Shown: positions 1 to 8,191 of the stretch, in pieces
Numbering within the stretch: the stretch's first letter is position 1
How the letters are laid out: the number at the start of each line of letters is the position of its first letter
Translations under genes and position numbers: made by a program
NCBI RefSeq assembly: GCF_030389965.1
Contig: NZ_CP128402.1
Location: 1 to 64,000, forward strand
Direction: 5' to 3'
From: Candidatus Chlorohelix allophototropha
Lineage (GTDB): Bacteria > Chloroflexota > Chloroflexia > Chloroheliales > Chloroheliaceae
Length of the DNA: 64,000 nucleotides
The notes under the pieces: generated by a model
What the model was told of the DNA's origin: nothing
Database searches by the model: none
What the model saw: only the letters and a program-made list of their open reading frames with translations

Positions 1-909
1 GTGTTGCTAGAACAACTATTCTACAAAATTGGTCTTCTAAGAGAAACCCAAAACGGCATTTTTATCCCGGAATCCTTTTCCTTTCCTTCCCGTATTCTAC
101 AGGTGTTGGTGGAACTTTACCGCCAGTATTTCCCTGAGAAGTGGCAGAGTTCCGAGGTTTCGCTAGAACTGCCATCAGGACAGGAACACGGCTACACTCC
201 TCGTGAGCTGGAATTTCTCAACCTCTGCCAGGCGCTGTTCCCCTTTTCCAGCGAGTATCTGGAGGAGATGGCCGAGGAAGGGGAGTATTCCACCGAAATC
301 CCGGTTTATTCGTTGGAAATAGACTGGTATGACACCGCTCCTTCTGACTTTGCTCCCTGTCTCCAAATCCTGTTGCTTTTGGCCGGCTGTGCTTCGCCGG
401 AGCAGTTGACGCTACCGGTCGAATATTCTCAGATCCTCTTACACCTGGAAGAATTTAACCGGGAGGTTGTTATGGAGCGGGAGGCTTATCTCCCACCCCG
501 GTTGGACTCTTATCTGGAGAGTTATACAAGCCGGAGTAGTCCGGCGGAAGAATGGTCCCCCTACTTTGGTAGCGACAATAAACGGCTTAAGGAGTTGTGC
601 CAGCTCAGGGATGATCCGCTGGCGCAGCTACCCCTGGCCCTTGACGCTATTTTCCACCAGACCGGTTGTGCCATGCTGGACGCCTCGGACGAAATGCCAA
701 TCGAGGCTTTCTGGGATAAAGAAAACCTGGACTGGCTGGCCCAGGAGACCCGGCAGGCCGAAGAGACCTGGCAGAAAATGGAAGAACTGGGGAACTGGCT
801 ACTGGCAGACCCCGCACACCTGGAGGTAGCTTTTGAGTTGTGGAAAGTGTTATACCGGGTACCGCTCAGGGAAGAAGGGGCGGTACCGGGAGAGGAGAAA
901 ACCGGATGA
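1..909 (+). CDS. Unrecognised protein, first gene of PRTRC-like operon (5' end may lie outside window)
   Basis: I do not recognise this family. The frame is open from the first base (GTG), so the true start may be upstream and the 302 residues a minimum. The protein is acidic and soluble-looking, with no signal peptide or membrane segment visible. The C-terminal 80 residues are rich in Trp and Glu and look helical (motifs such as LDASDEMPIEAFW and ENLDWLAQE). Its stop overlaps the start of the E2-like gene by 4 bases (ATGA), so it is translationally coupled to a PRTRC-type set. Inference: it is an accessory or substrate-binding partner of that ubiquitin-like system. It shows no beta-grasp-sized domain ending in GG, so I do not call it the ubiquitin-like modifier. 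Confidence 0.6.
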   Translation: MLLEQLFYKIGLLRETQNGIFIPESFSFPSRILQVLVELYRQYFPEKWQSSEVSLELPSGQEHGYTPRELEFLNLCQALFPFSSEYLEEMAEEGEYSTEIPVYSLEIDWYDTAPSDFAPCLQILLLLAGCASPEQLTLPVEYSQILLHLEEFNREVVMEREAYLPPRLDSYLESYTSRSSPAEEWSPYFGSDNKRLKELCQLRDDPLAQLPLALDAIFHQTGCAMLDASDEMPIEAFWDKENLDWLAQETRQAEETWQKMEELGNWLLADPAHLEVAFELWKVLYRVPLREEGAVPGEEKTG

Positions 910-1652
910 GTGAAGAAAGGGAACCTTACATTGCTCCAAAACTGAGCCTTAAAGAAGGGGCGGCAGCCTCACTGGTCCGTCCAGAAGCGGTGGTGGGGCA
1001 ACTGCTCTTTCTGGAAAACGAACAAGCCGTCTTTGGCTATCGTAACCGGCAGGGAGTGGAGCTCTGGAAATACCTCTCCACCGAGACTCTCCGGCAGGCT
1101 TTTAGTCAGTTGCCGGTGGATACAGGCTGGTTGCCGCCCGGTCTGGTACGCTGGGGTATTCTGGCCGGGCAGGAGTGGGCAGTGCAATTTATTCCGCCGG
1201 GTACTCATTCCCTCATTCTGTTGGAAGGGGTACAGGCAATAGAGCGACGCTTAAAAGTGCCCCTACCGGGGCTGGTGCTGGCCGGTAGCGGAACTAATTA
1301 CTACGTCTGGGCCACAAAAAGCCGGGGTTTTGATCCGGCCGGAAAGCTCTATCTGGCTCCCCTGCCCAACCTGGGCGGAAACGGATTGGTCTGTTACGGC
1401 AGCAACCGTGTACCCGAAACCTCTACCGGCACCATAGGAGAAGCCTGGAATATGTTTATCCAGACCCCTTTTAACGAGCACCAGGCCAATAACAAATGCC
1501 GCCGCCATCCTGAGGATGTGCGGCAACTACTCTACCGATTGGAAGGGTGCTCAAAGTTTCCGGTCAGAGAGCTGATCGGCTATAGCGGTCGAGAGGGGCA
1601 GCAGGTCACAGTCGCCCAGGCGGTAGAAAAATTAGTGTTAAAGGAGGCCTAA
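906..1652 (+). CDS. PRTRC system protein B-like (prokaryotic E2 family D)
   Basis: E2-like component of a bacterial ubiquitin-like conjugation system. The C-terminal half carries the pattern I associate with the PRTRC protein B family: a YYVWAT strand, a PLPN turn followed by GNGLVCYGS (the Cys is the candidate thioester residue), then W-x-x-F-x(3)-FNEH. I place the start at ATG 906, not the in-frame ATG at 840, because GGAGAGGAG precedes 906 and this gives a 4-base ATGA overlap with the previous stop. The next gene starts directly after this stop. Known: family B proteins occur with ThiF and JAB proteins, mostly on plasmids and integrative elements. Whether this one transfers a modifier is inference. 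Confidence 0.75.
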   Translation: MSEEREPYIAPKLSLKEGAAASLVRPEAVVGQLLFLENEQAVFGYRNRQGVELWKYLSTETLRQAFSQLPVDTGWLPPGLVRWGILAGQEWAVQFIPPGTHSLILLEGVQAIERRLKVPLPGLVLAGSGTNYYVWATKSRGFDPAGKLYLAPLPNLGGNGLVCYGSNRVPETSTGTIGEAWNMFIQTPFNEHQANNKCRRHPEDVRQLLYRLEGCSKFPVRELIGYSGREGQQVTVAQAVEKLVLKEA

Positions 1653-2420
1653 ATGTTGGATTACCTGATTTACCGGGGAGGGGTATTGCCTCCTCTAAAC
1701 TGTGCTCTGCGCTATGTGCTGGCCGGTAACGGGCTGCTATTACAGGCGTGGCGCGAGCATATAAATGTGCTGGTGGTACTGGCAAGCTATACGGTGCGAG
1801 GGCTTCCTCCTCTGGAGCCGTATTTATCTACGGATCTGCCGAGAATAAGCCCGGAGCTGCTAAGGCAGATGTTGGAGATATGCCACAAGCAGCGGGATGA
1901 AAAAGGCGAGATGTTGGAGGTGATATTTCACTTCCTGGTGGAAGGAGGGAAGTGGCGGATGGTAGTGCCTGAACAGGAGCAGGGTCACACCTATTGCCGT
2001 CCGGTAGGTCGGGGGGAAGAGAGCTACCGGCAGGCACTGCTGGAAATTCATTCTCACCACCATTTTCCAGCTTATTTTTCAGAGACTGACGACCTGGATG
2101 AGCAGGGGGGCTTCCGTTTCCTGGGGGTTATAGGCGACCTTTTCGATAAACCCCAGATCCGGCTAAGGTTGGGGATTTACGGCCATTTTATCCCGCTCCC
2201 GGCGACATTTCTATTAGCTCTACCGGAAGGATTGGAAGATGCCCTATCAGGGGAGAATGTTAACTTGCCGGTTAATAGACCGGGAAGCGTTGGAAATGCT
2301 GTTACCAATCGGCTCTGGCCAATTCAAAGGTGGAGCAAGATCTGGAAAGGTTGGACAGGATCTGGTAAAGGACAGAGGTGCTATGAAGTAAGAACGGGAG
2401 GTGCTGACGATGCGCTTTGA
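1653..2420 (+). CDS. JAB/JAMM-domain protein, PRTRC system protein A-like
   Basis: Predicted zinc-dependent isopeptidase of the Mov34/JAB superfamily, expected to process or remove a ubiquitin-like modifier. The JAMM signature is complete: EIHSHHHFPAYFSETDD at about residues 131-147 gives H-x-H (133, 135) and Asp 146 at the canonical ten-residue spacing. The flanking FSxxDDxDE and RLRLGIYG segments are typical of PRTRC protein A. ATG 1653 abuts the previous stop and is preceded by AAAGGAGG. The last 60 residues (after about 195) are low in recognisable structure and may be a variable tail. The gene overlaps the ThiF gene by 11 bases. Confidence 0.8.
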   Translation: MLDYLIYRGGVLPPLNCALRYVLAGNGLLLQAWREHINVLVVLASYTVRGLPPLEPYLSTDLPRISPELLRQMLEICHKQRDEKGEMLEVIFHFLVEGGKWRMVVPEQEQGHTYCRPVGRGEESYRQALLEIHSHHHFPAYFSETDDLDEQGGFRFLGVIGDLFDKPQIRLRLGIYGHFIPLPATFLLALPEGLEDALSGENVNLPVNRPGSVGNAVTNRLWPIQRWSKIWKGWTGSGKGQRCYEVRTGGADDAL

Positions 2421-3270
2421 TTATCTAAACGCCAAACCGGTACTGACCAGGTCCTGGAATAGCGCACTGGTGATGCTGGTGGGCTGCGGGGGAACCGGCT
2501 CGTACCTGGCGGTCCATCTAGCCAGGCTGACCGCCCTCCTTAGAAGTAAAGGTAAAGCGGTTACGCTGGCCTTTATTGATCCGGATTTTGTCGCTGAGAA
2601 GAATATTGAAAGGCAACACTTCTGCCGGGCTGAAATATCCAGGTCCAAGGCGGTCACCCTGGCGCGCCGGTATGGGGCCGCCTGGGGTCTGGAGATTGTG
2701 ACACTGGCAGAGCCATGTAGCCGCGAACTGGTCAGTCGGAAATTGGAGGGAGCCGACTTGGAACTGGTGGTGGGTTGTGTTGATAACGCCGCTGCCAGGC
2801 ACTCTATCGCCGAGTGGTTGCCGTTACCCGGTTGGGAAAGGCAGAAGCAGCGCTGGTGGCTTGACAGTGGTAACGAAAAGTCTGCGGGCCAGGTCTGCCT
2901 GGGAAATTGTAGCAGCCTAGAAGAGCTGAGAACTGCTTTTGAGCTTGCTGATTACTGCACCCGATTACCATCTCCGGCCCTTCAATTTCCTGATCTCTTA
3001 AAGCCCAGGAAAGAGGAAACTCAGACCGGTAAACTCTCCTGTGCCGAACTGGCATTACTTAATGAGCAGGGGTTGACGATAAATGCGGCGATGGCAGGGG
3101 TAGCGGCTGACTACCTGTTCCGGCTTATGCTAACTAGAGATCTCAAGCGGTTTTGTACCTGGCTAGACCTGGGAGCAGGCACTATGAGCAGCCGTTATAC
3201 CAGCCGGGAGGGGTTGAGGGAAACACTGGAATTACCCGAGGGTTTCTTCGACCGAGAGCCGGGGAAATAG
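2410..3270 (+). CDS. ThiF-family E1-like adenylyltransferase (PRTRC type)
   Basis: E1-like enzyme expected to adenylate the C-terminus of a ubiquitin-like protein. The N-terminal Rossmann motif VGCGGTGSYLAVHLARL, an acidic strand end (FIDPDFV) followed by KNIERQ, and VVGCVDNAAAR (the Asp that usually contacts Mg-ATP) are the E1/ThiF hallmarks. A C-terminal SCAELALLNEQGLTINAAMA segment matches PRTRC ThiF proteins. I prefer ATG 2410 (GGGAGG about 8 bases upstream) to GTG 2401. It is the last gene of the operon and is followed by an intrinsic terminator. No separate ubiquitin-like gene is visible downstream, so the modifier, if any, should lie to the left of the window. Confidence 0.82.
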   Translation: MRFDYLNAKPVLTRSWNSALVMLVGCGGTGSYLAVHLARLTALLRSKGKAVTLAFIDPDFVAEKNIERQHFCRAEISRSKAVTLARRYGAAWGLEIVTLAEPCSRELVSRKLEGADLELVVGCVDNAAARHSIAEWLPLPGWERQKQRWWLDSGNEKSAGQVCLGNCSSLEELRTAFELADYCTRLPSPALQFPDLLKPRKEETQTGKLSCAELALLNEQGLTINAAMAGVAADYLFRLMLTRDLKRFCTWLDLGAGTMSSRYTSREGLRETLELPEGFFDREPGK

Positions 3271-3313
3271 AGGATTACTCGGAGAGGGGGTTTGTAGTAA
3301 CCGCTATTTAATA

Positions 3314-3362
3314 AAAAAAGGCCGGGGAAACTATCCTGAAGAGGATCCCCTGGCCTTTTTTC
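3314..3362 (+). terminator. Intrinsic terminator of the PRTRC-like operon
   Basis: A GC-rich stem (GGCCGGGG at 3320-3327 pairing with CCCCTGGCC at 3347-3355, one bulged base) is flanked by an A run on the left and a T run on the right, so it could stop transcription from either side. It lies 44 bases after the ThiF stop. Confidence 0.85.
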
Positions 3363-4043
3363 TCCAATTTACATCAAAAGAAGGAAAGGGAAACCGGAAA
3401 TTGTTACCTTGACAGATTTATTTTAAAACCGCAGCATCTTATATTTTTGCCACTTTTCGGGTATTTACTGGGGTTGGGATTTAAGATAACCGGGTAATTA
3501 CAGGGGTTGGGAAATGGCAAGTTTTGAAGCTAAATCTCTTCGCTTACCCTAAAACAATATTTCTTTTGTAACAGTTTAGCCAGCCAAGGCTAGTAAAAAA
3601 ACCTATGCCCGGTGGTGCGTATGGCCGATATGCTCAGGAGCAACCCACGTGTCAACGCTCACTTGGATTCCCCTAGCTCGATTTTGTTATCTGCTGTCTT
3701 ATCCAAGAATTGCCAGTTTTTGGGAATTGTGCCATATATAGCAAGGGAGCTACCATTGTATCTTCTCAATATTATGTGGTAATACACAGTTTGGCTGTAT
3801 ATTCTGAACTTAAACTCTTTAAGAAATCACCGTTTGCCACCAGTTATTGAGAAGATACCTACCATTTCCCCTGGCCCAATTTCAAACGAGAGGTTTCAAA
3901 GCTGGGCGTTCGCCCTGATTGTAAGCAAAGCTTACTTTGCTTAGATTTGTATTTGTTGTAAAATTAGGTCATCTAAAAATGCAAGTTATATAGTACAAGT
4001 TATCTTTAAAACTGTCTTACAGGTTTAGCTAAAAATTAGAATT
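3363..4043. other. Gene-free AT-rich stretch with an inverted repeat and a candidate operator
   Basis: No convincing coding region. Visible: two GGGGTTGGGA copies near 3470-3510, a 14-bp perfect inverted repeat (3758-3771 and 3845-3858) about 73 bases apart, a GGGCG-tt-CGCCC hairpin near 3903-3914, and a palindrome with promoter described separately. Base composition changes here from the moderate GC of the PRTRC operon to the AT-rich DISARM-like block, so this is a likely junction between modules. Confidence 0.5.
3922..3964 (+). promoter_or_regulatory. Candidate promoter and overlapping palindromic operator of the DISARM-like operon
   Basis: TTGCTT (3937-3942) and TAAAAT (3959-3964) are separated by 16 bases, a plausible sigma70 promoter reading towards the phosphoribosyltransferase gene. 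The -35 box overlaps a perfect palindrome with 9-base arms (TAAGCAAAG, 3922-3930; CTTTGCTTA, 3935-3943; 4-base centre). A dimeric repressor bound there would block the -35 element. No regulator gene is adjacent. Confidence 0.45.
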
Positions 4044-4877
4044 ATGATTTTTAACTCAGATTATTTTAGACTTACAAAAAAAACACCAGTGACAGAAGAG
4101 CAGCGAAGCCAAATGCTCAAGAACTTTTGTAATACTTGTATTAAGCCTTCACTCAACATTGAGTGTGGGAAAGTTTTCCAACGATTTTTCCTGGAGTCAA
4201 TCCAGTGCCCTTCTGAATTAAGTGAAACCCATCAGATTTGTACCTATTGTTTAGAACTCCATCGAAAAGATTATAATCATGTCTCTAATTGTATTTTTAT
4301 TAGAAATCAACTGACTATTAGGGCTGTGGGTTGGGCCACGCCTACATCTACAAAAATCCTGAATAATTTACACAAAATCAACTTCACTTATACACATCCT
4401 GTTTCTAATCTCCTTGTTGCTTTTCTTCAAAATTTTCTTTGGTCAGACTCAGTTATTGTTCCAATACCTCTGGGAAACTCTATATCTGAAACCAACGGAT
4501 GGTTTCAGGTTGTAAGTGGAGTTAGTTCTTATTTTCGAAGTGAAATAGTTCCTGCAATTATTCGTAATAAAAAAAAATCTACTAGGCAATCTAATTTTCA
4601 AGAACGACAAATTTTAACTAAAAATGAATATGAACTTGATAAAAATGTAGCAGTAAAATTATCAAATAAACGCATATTTCTCCTTGACGATAATATTACT
4701 ACAGGTGCAACTATTTTACATGCTGTAAATTTGCTTAGAGCTACAAATCATATTGAAATAATCCCAGTGGCAATTGAACGTTACGTTTCACCTCGTATTC
4801 TACAACGCTGTACAGGTTTATCTATAGAAGAAAAAAATTGTATTTTCCATCTTCCACAAAGGTTACCTGAAGTCTAA
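4044..4877 (+). CDS. ComF-like phosphoribosyltransferase-domain protein
   Basis: The C-terminal third has the type I phosphoribosyltransferase signature: RIFLLDDNITTGATILHA (about residues 212-229) is the PRPP-binding loop with two acidic residues and TTGAT. Earlier, VIVPIPLGNS resembles the ComF-type VPVPL strand, and RQSNFQERQ resembles the ComF RKTxxQxxL segment. An N-terminal Cys cluster (C-x2-C, later C-x2-C) could bind zinc as in ComF. The gene is AT-rich, 20 bases upstream of the DrmA-like gene and probably co-transcribed with it. A phosphoribosyltransferase is not among the DISARM core genes I know, so its role here is unknown: possibly nucleotide sensing or release of a nucleotide derivative. 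Confidence 0.65.
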   Translation: MIFNSDYFRLTKKTPVTEEQRSQMLKNFCNTCIKPSLNIECGKVFQRFFLESIQCPSELSETHQICTYCLELHRKDYNHVSNCIFIRNQLTIRAVGWATPTSTKILNNLHKINFTYTHPVSNLLVAFLQNFLWSDSVIVPIPLGNSISETNGWFQVVSGVSSYFRSEIVPAIIRNKKKSTRQSNFQERQILTKNEYELDKNVAVKLSNKRIFLLDDNITTGATILHAVNLLRATNHIEIIPVAIERYVSPRILQRCTGLSIEEKNCIFHLPQRLPEV

Positions 4878-4897
4878 ATAAGGAGAATGTTAAAATA

Positions 4898-7800
4898 ATG
4901 TTTTACCAACCAGCTTCATCTCGTTATCTACTTACTCAATGGATAAAAGAAATATTGGACTGGACTACCTATGATAGCAACGACCGTCTTTATTTAGATG
5001 AAATTAGTGCTTCTGAAGTTATCGATTTAACCTACTTAGAAGGTACTGTTCTTGATGAAGCTGTTGCAGCTAATGCACTTTTCCCTGCCAGTATTGTTCA
5101 GAATGAGGCGTATAGAGGAATTGGCACAAATTCCACAATGAGTGTTACTTTTCCTGTAAACATCGAAAACGCTGATTGGGCTTGTAAAATTCGTTTACGT
5201 GCTGCACTTCCATCACTTTTAGCAGTAGGAAGAGATCGGTTTTATCCAAATATTGAGCCAAACACCCAACCCCCTGAAGAAATGCTTTTCCCCTTAATTA
5301 ACGGCACACAATATGAACTACAAGAAGCAGCAGGTAACCGGTTGCGCGCTTTAGCTGGGCAACTAGAGGTTGTTGATTTTTCTCATACTTTCGATATAAA
5401 TATTCCAAGCGGAAATCAGGTAATTCCTGTTATCCAAAAGGGAATTAAAAATATCTATGCTTATATTGATGAACAAGATAACTTGCATTTAAATCAAAAC
5501 GAAAATAATTTACATCCAATACCGGCTGAACAACTTCCAGCAAACCTGCGATTTTTTTATCTCCAACGTAAAGTTAACGAGTGTTCTCTTCAACTAAATT
5601 TTTCCTGGAAACGTTATTCCCCTACCTCTGCCAAAATCACTATTTCACTCCACAATCAATCAAACGTAGAAAATACAAATCGCAACAATATATTGCTCAG
5701 TACCCTTATTTTACCTCATATGCAAATTACACTTGTCGGAGCGAAAGCTGATTTCCCGCTTCAACAGTATGCAGACGTAAAACAAAGCGTTATATCGCTT
5801 GATGAAGAGAGGCTTCATGAGGAAGCAGAAAAACGTCTCTATCAGGTGCCGCAGTCAGGATGTATCGCTACACTGCATCCTAGAGATAGTAGTAAATTAT
5901 CCTTAACTACTTTTGGAGTTTTCGACACCCCACGCGAAACCCCTGCTCCTGGGCCGAAGATTTCTGAAATAACTGTTAGTCCCGAGTCCTTTCTGAGTAT
6001 TTGTTCTAATCGCAATTCGCAATTTGATAGTTTTATAACTAATCATTGGGCAACGATTCGTAATATTTTACTTGCAGCTGCGGAAGCTTTTAAATTTGAA
6101 CGATTTCACCTATTCCAATGGGAAGCTATAACAACTGGTATAAAACTTGAATCTACTGGTCAGGAACGAACTGTTACTATTGTTCGTGCTCCAACAGGGT
6201 CTGGTAAAACAATTGTCTTTATGGTCAATGCTGCAATTTCTTCTCTATGTGGAAATCAACGTTCTACATCAATATTGCTTTTTCCTACCCGTATTTTGAA
6301 CGAAGATATGTTTCGTCGTCTTACTGCTTTTGTTTATCAAATGCGCCAAAAATTGCCTGAGCTGAATGTTACTGGTGGATTATTAATGGGTGCAAGTGAC
6401 CCACTTTATCGGTTGGTTCTTAAACCTGCTGTAGGTGAAGCAATGTACTACTTTGGCAAGTGTCCTGCCTGCGGGCATGCTCCATTGGTAGCACAAAGAC
6501 ACTCTGCTTTAAATGAGATAGATGCAAAAATATTAGCCAGCTGTCCTAAGTGCAACCATATTATTAACTATATGCGTAACCCACATGAAGTAGCTACTTT
6601 TTTACCTGATATTATTATTGCTACTCCAGATAAACTCTTTCACGTAGCTACTGTAAAATCCTTTGAACAATATGGTTACGGTCTTTTTGGATCTCCTGTA
6701 CGTTATTGTCAGATTTGTGCCCGCGCTTATACAGATGCAGGTTTGCAACTAAAACCTCAAAAATTTTTATGCAATCAAATTTTTTCTGACTCAACTTGCC
6801 CCGGTACCTTCACGTCTAACGCCATTAGCAAACCAATTCGTTATATGGGTTTTGACGAAGTTCATAGCTTGTATGGTGAATCTGCTACATATCTTTCTGT
6901 ATTTCTCTCTACTCTTGAAGCGATGCAACGTATTCTATCTAAGCAAAGTACTCTGTCTATACGTTATGAAACCGCTACTGCTACAATTGCAAATGAGACT
7001 CAGCTCCTTGAAGCCATTACACGTAAAGACACAACTAAGGATGAGATCATTCCTATTCCTGCCACAAACCAGCTTACAGACTATTTTCTTATTCAGCCTA
7101 AAACTGTCCGCTATCGTGTTTTGGTCAATATGCCAGCGCGCATATCTTCGAAACAGGCTTTCCTCCGCGCTGTTCTGAATTCCCATCTACATTTACGAGG
7201 CAGATATAACCAAGCACCCGATCTTAAAGAAATACTACAAAATATTACTACTAAACCCACCTCTTGGGATTTTTTACTTGGTTATGTTTTTAAAAAACAA
7301 GACGGATTCGACCTACAACGGTCTTTGAGGGATTTTTATCGGAATCGTTACGGCCAAAGCCTCAATATAGATTTTTTAAGTGGTGAAGCTCCTAAAAACA
7401 AAATTAGTGAGATTATTCAGAAAGCTATATCAGGTCAATTAGACCTTCTTCTTGCAAATTTGGTTATTAGTTTAGGAATTGACATCCAAGACCTTAACCA
7501 TATGATAATGTTTGGAGTTCCCAAAGGTTTTACTGAGTACGTTCAGACGGCAGGGCGTACAGGACGTGGTTATTTTAGTGGTCATGTCAATATTATTTTG
7601 CTTCCAGCTTACCCGCGTGATGTTTATCTTTATCGACATTTTCATGCTGTCTTATCCGATGTTTCAGGATATTACGACGCACTTCCAGTAAAGAGTACTA
7701 ATCTTTATTGCTCTGATCAAATTTTTGGTAATGTTGCTAAAGCTCTTTTAAGCTCCTTCTGTTTGCGCGAACCTAAATGGGCGAACGCGAACGGCGTAAA

Positions 7801-8191
7801 TCAAGTTATATCCAATATTGGAAGAAATGATTTTAACAAAGGTCTTAATATACTTAAAGGTGGGATTTCTCGGGTGCTTTGCAATGACGAAGAACTTAGA
7901 ATCGATACTAATACAATTGTTAATGATAAAAGTCGCAGGCTTTTTCAAGAATTAAGAACACAGAATGAGTTTTTAATTAAAGTTATGACTGAATCTAGCG
8001 AACAATGGCTCACTTATAGCCTACGCGGTCGTGCTAATAATATTGTACGTATTAATTGTATTGATCAGGGACTCCTGGATTTAATTGGTGCTACTACTGA
8101 TCCTGAACAAGAAGAAATGGACGAGCCCGTAGAGATCTTGGTTGGTACTGCTAATCCTGAACCTGTAATACTTGAAGAGGAGAACCTTTAA
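4898..8191 (+). CDS. DrmA-like superfamily 2 helicase
   Basis: Large SF2 helicase resembling DrmA of DISARM. The N-terminal ~420 residues have no motif I recognise. Helicase motifs: Walker A APTGSGKT near residue 433, DEVH box (GFDEVHSLYG) near 652, and motif VI QTAGRTGRG near 883. Between motifs I and II are Cys pairs (CPACGH, CPKCNH, then CQIC) that probably bind zinc, as in helicases paired with DUF1998 proteins. The length (1097 aa) is in the usual DrmA range. The stop shares one base with the start of the next gene (TAATG), so the pair is translationally coupled. Known: DrmA and DrmB work together in DISARM. Inferred: this pair does the same. The assignment rests on domain order and neighbourhood. 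Confidence 0.72.
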   Translation: MFYQPASSRYLLTQWIKEILDWTTYDSNDRLYLDEISASEVIDLTYLEGTVLDEAVAANALFPASIVQNEAYRGIGTNSTMSVTFPVNIENADWACKIRLRAALPSLLAVGRDRFYPNIEPNTQPPEEMLFPLINGTQYELQEAAGNRLRALAGQLEVVDFSHTFDINIPSGNQVIPVIQKGIKNIYAYIDEQDNLHLNQNENNLHPIPAEQLPANLRFFYLQRKVNECSLQLNFSWKRYSPTSAKITISLHNQSNVENTNRNNILLSTLILPHMQITLVGAKADFPLQQYADVKQSVISLDEERLHEEAEKRLYQVPQSGCIATLHPRDSSKLSLTTFGVFDTPRETPAPGPKISEITVSPESFLSICSNRNSQFDSFITNHWATIRNILLAAAEAFKFERFHLFQWEAITTGIKLESTGQERTVTIVRAPTGSGKTIVFMVNAAISSLCGNQRSTSILLFPTRILNEDMFRRLTAFVYQMRQKLPELNVTGGLLMGASDPLYRLVLKPAVGEAMYYFGKCPACGHAPLVAQRHSALNEIDAKILASCPKCNHIINYMRNPHEVATFLPDIIIATPDKLFHVATVKSFEQYGYGLFGSPVRYCQICARAYTDAGLQLKPQKFLCNQIFSDSTCPGTFTSNAISKPIRYMGFDEVHSLYGESATYLSVFLSTLEAMQRILSKQSTLSIRYETATATIANETQLLEAITRKDTTKDEIIPIPATNQLTDYFLIQPKTVRYRVLVNMPARISSKQAFLRAVLNSHLHLRGRYNQAPDLKEILQNITTKPTSWDFLLGYVFKKQDGFDLQRSLRDFYRNRYGQSLNIDFLSGEAPKNKISEIIQKAISGQLDLLLANLVISLGIDIQDLNHMIMFGVPKGFTEYVQTAGRTGRGYFSGHVNIILLPAYPRDVYLYRHFHAVLSDVSGYYDALPVKSTNLYCSDQIFGNVAKALLSSFCLREPKWANANGVNQVISNIGRNDFNKGLNILKGGISRVLCNDEELRIDTNTIVNDKSRRLFQELRTQNEFLIKVMTESSEQWLTYSLRGRANNIVRINCIDQGLLDLIGATTDPEQEEMDEPVEILVGTANPEPVILEEENL

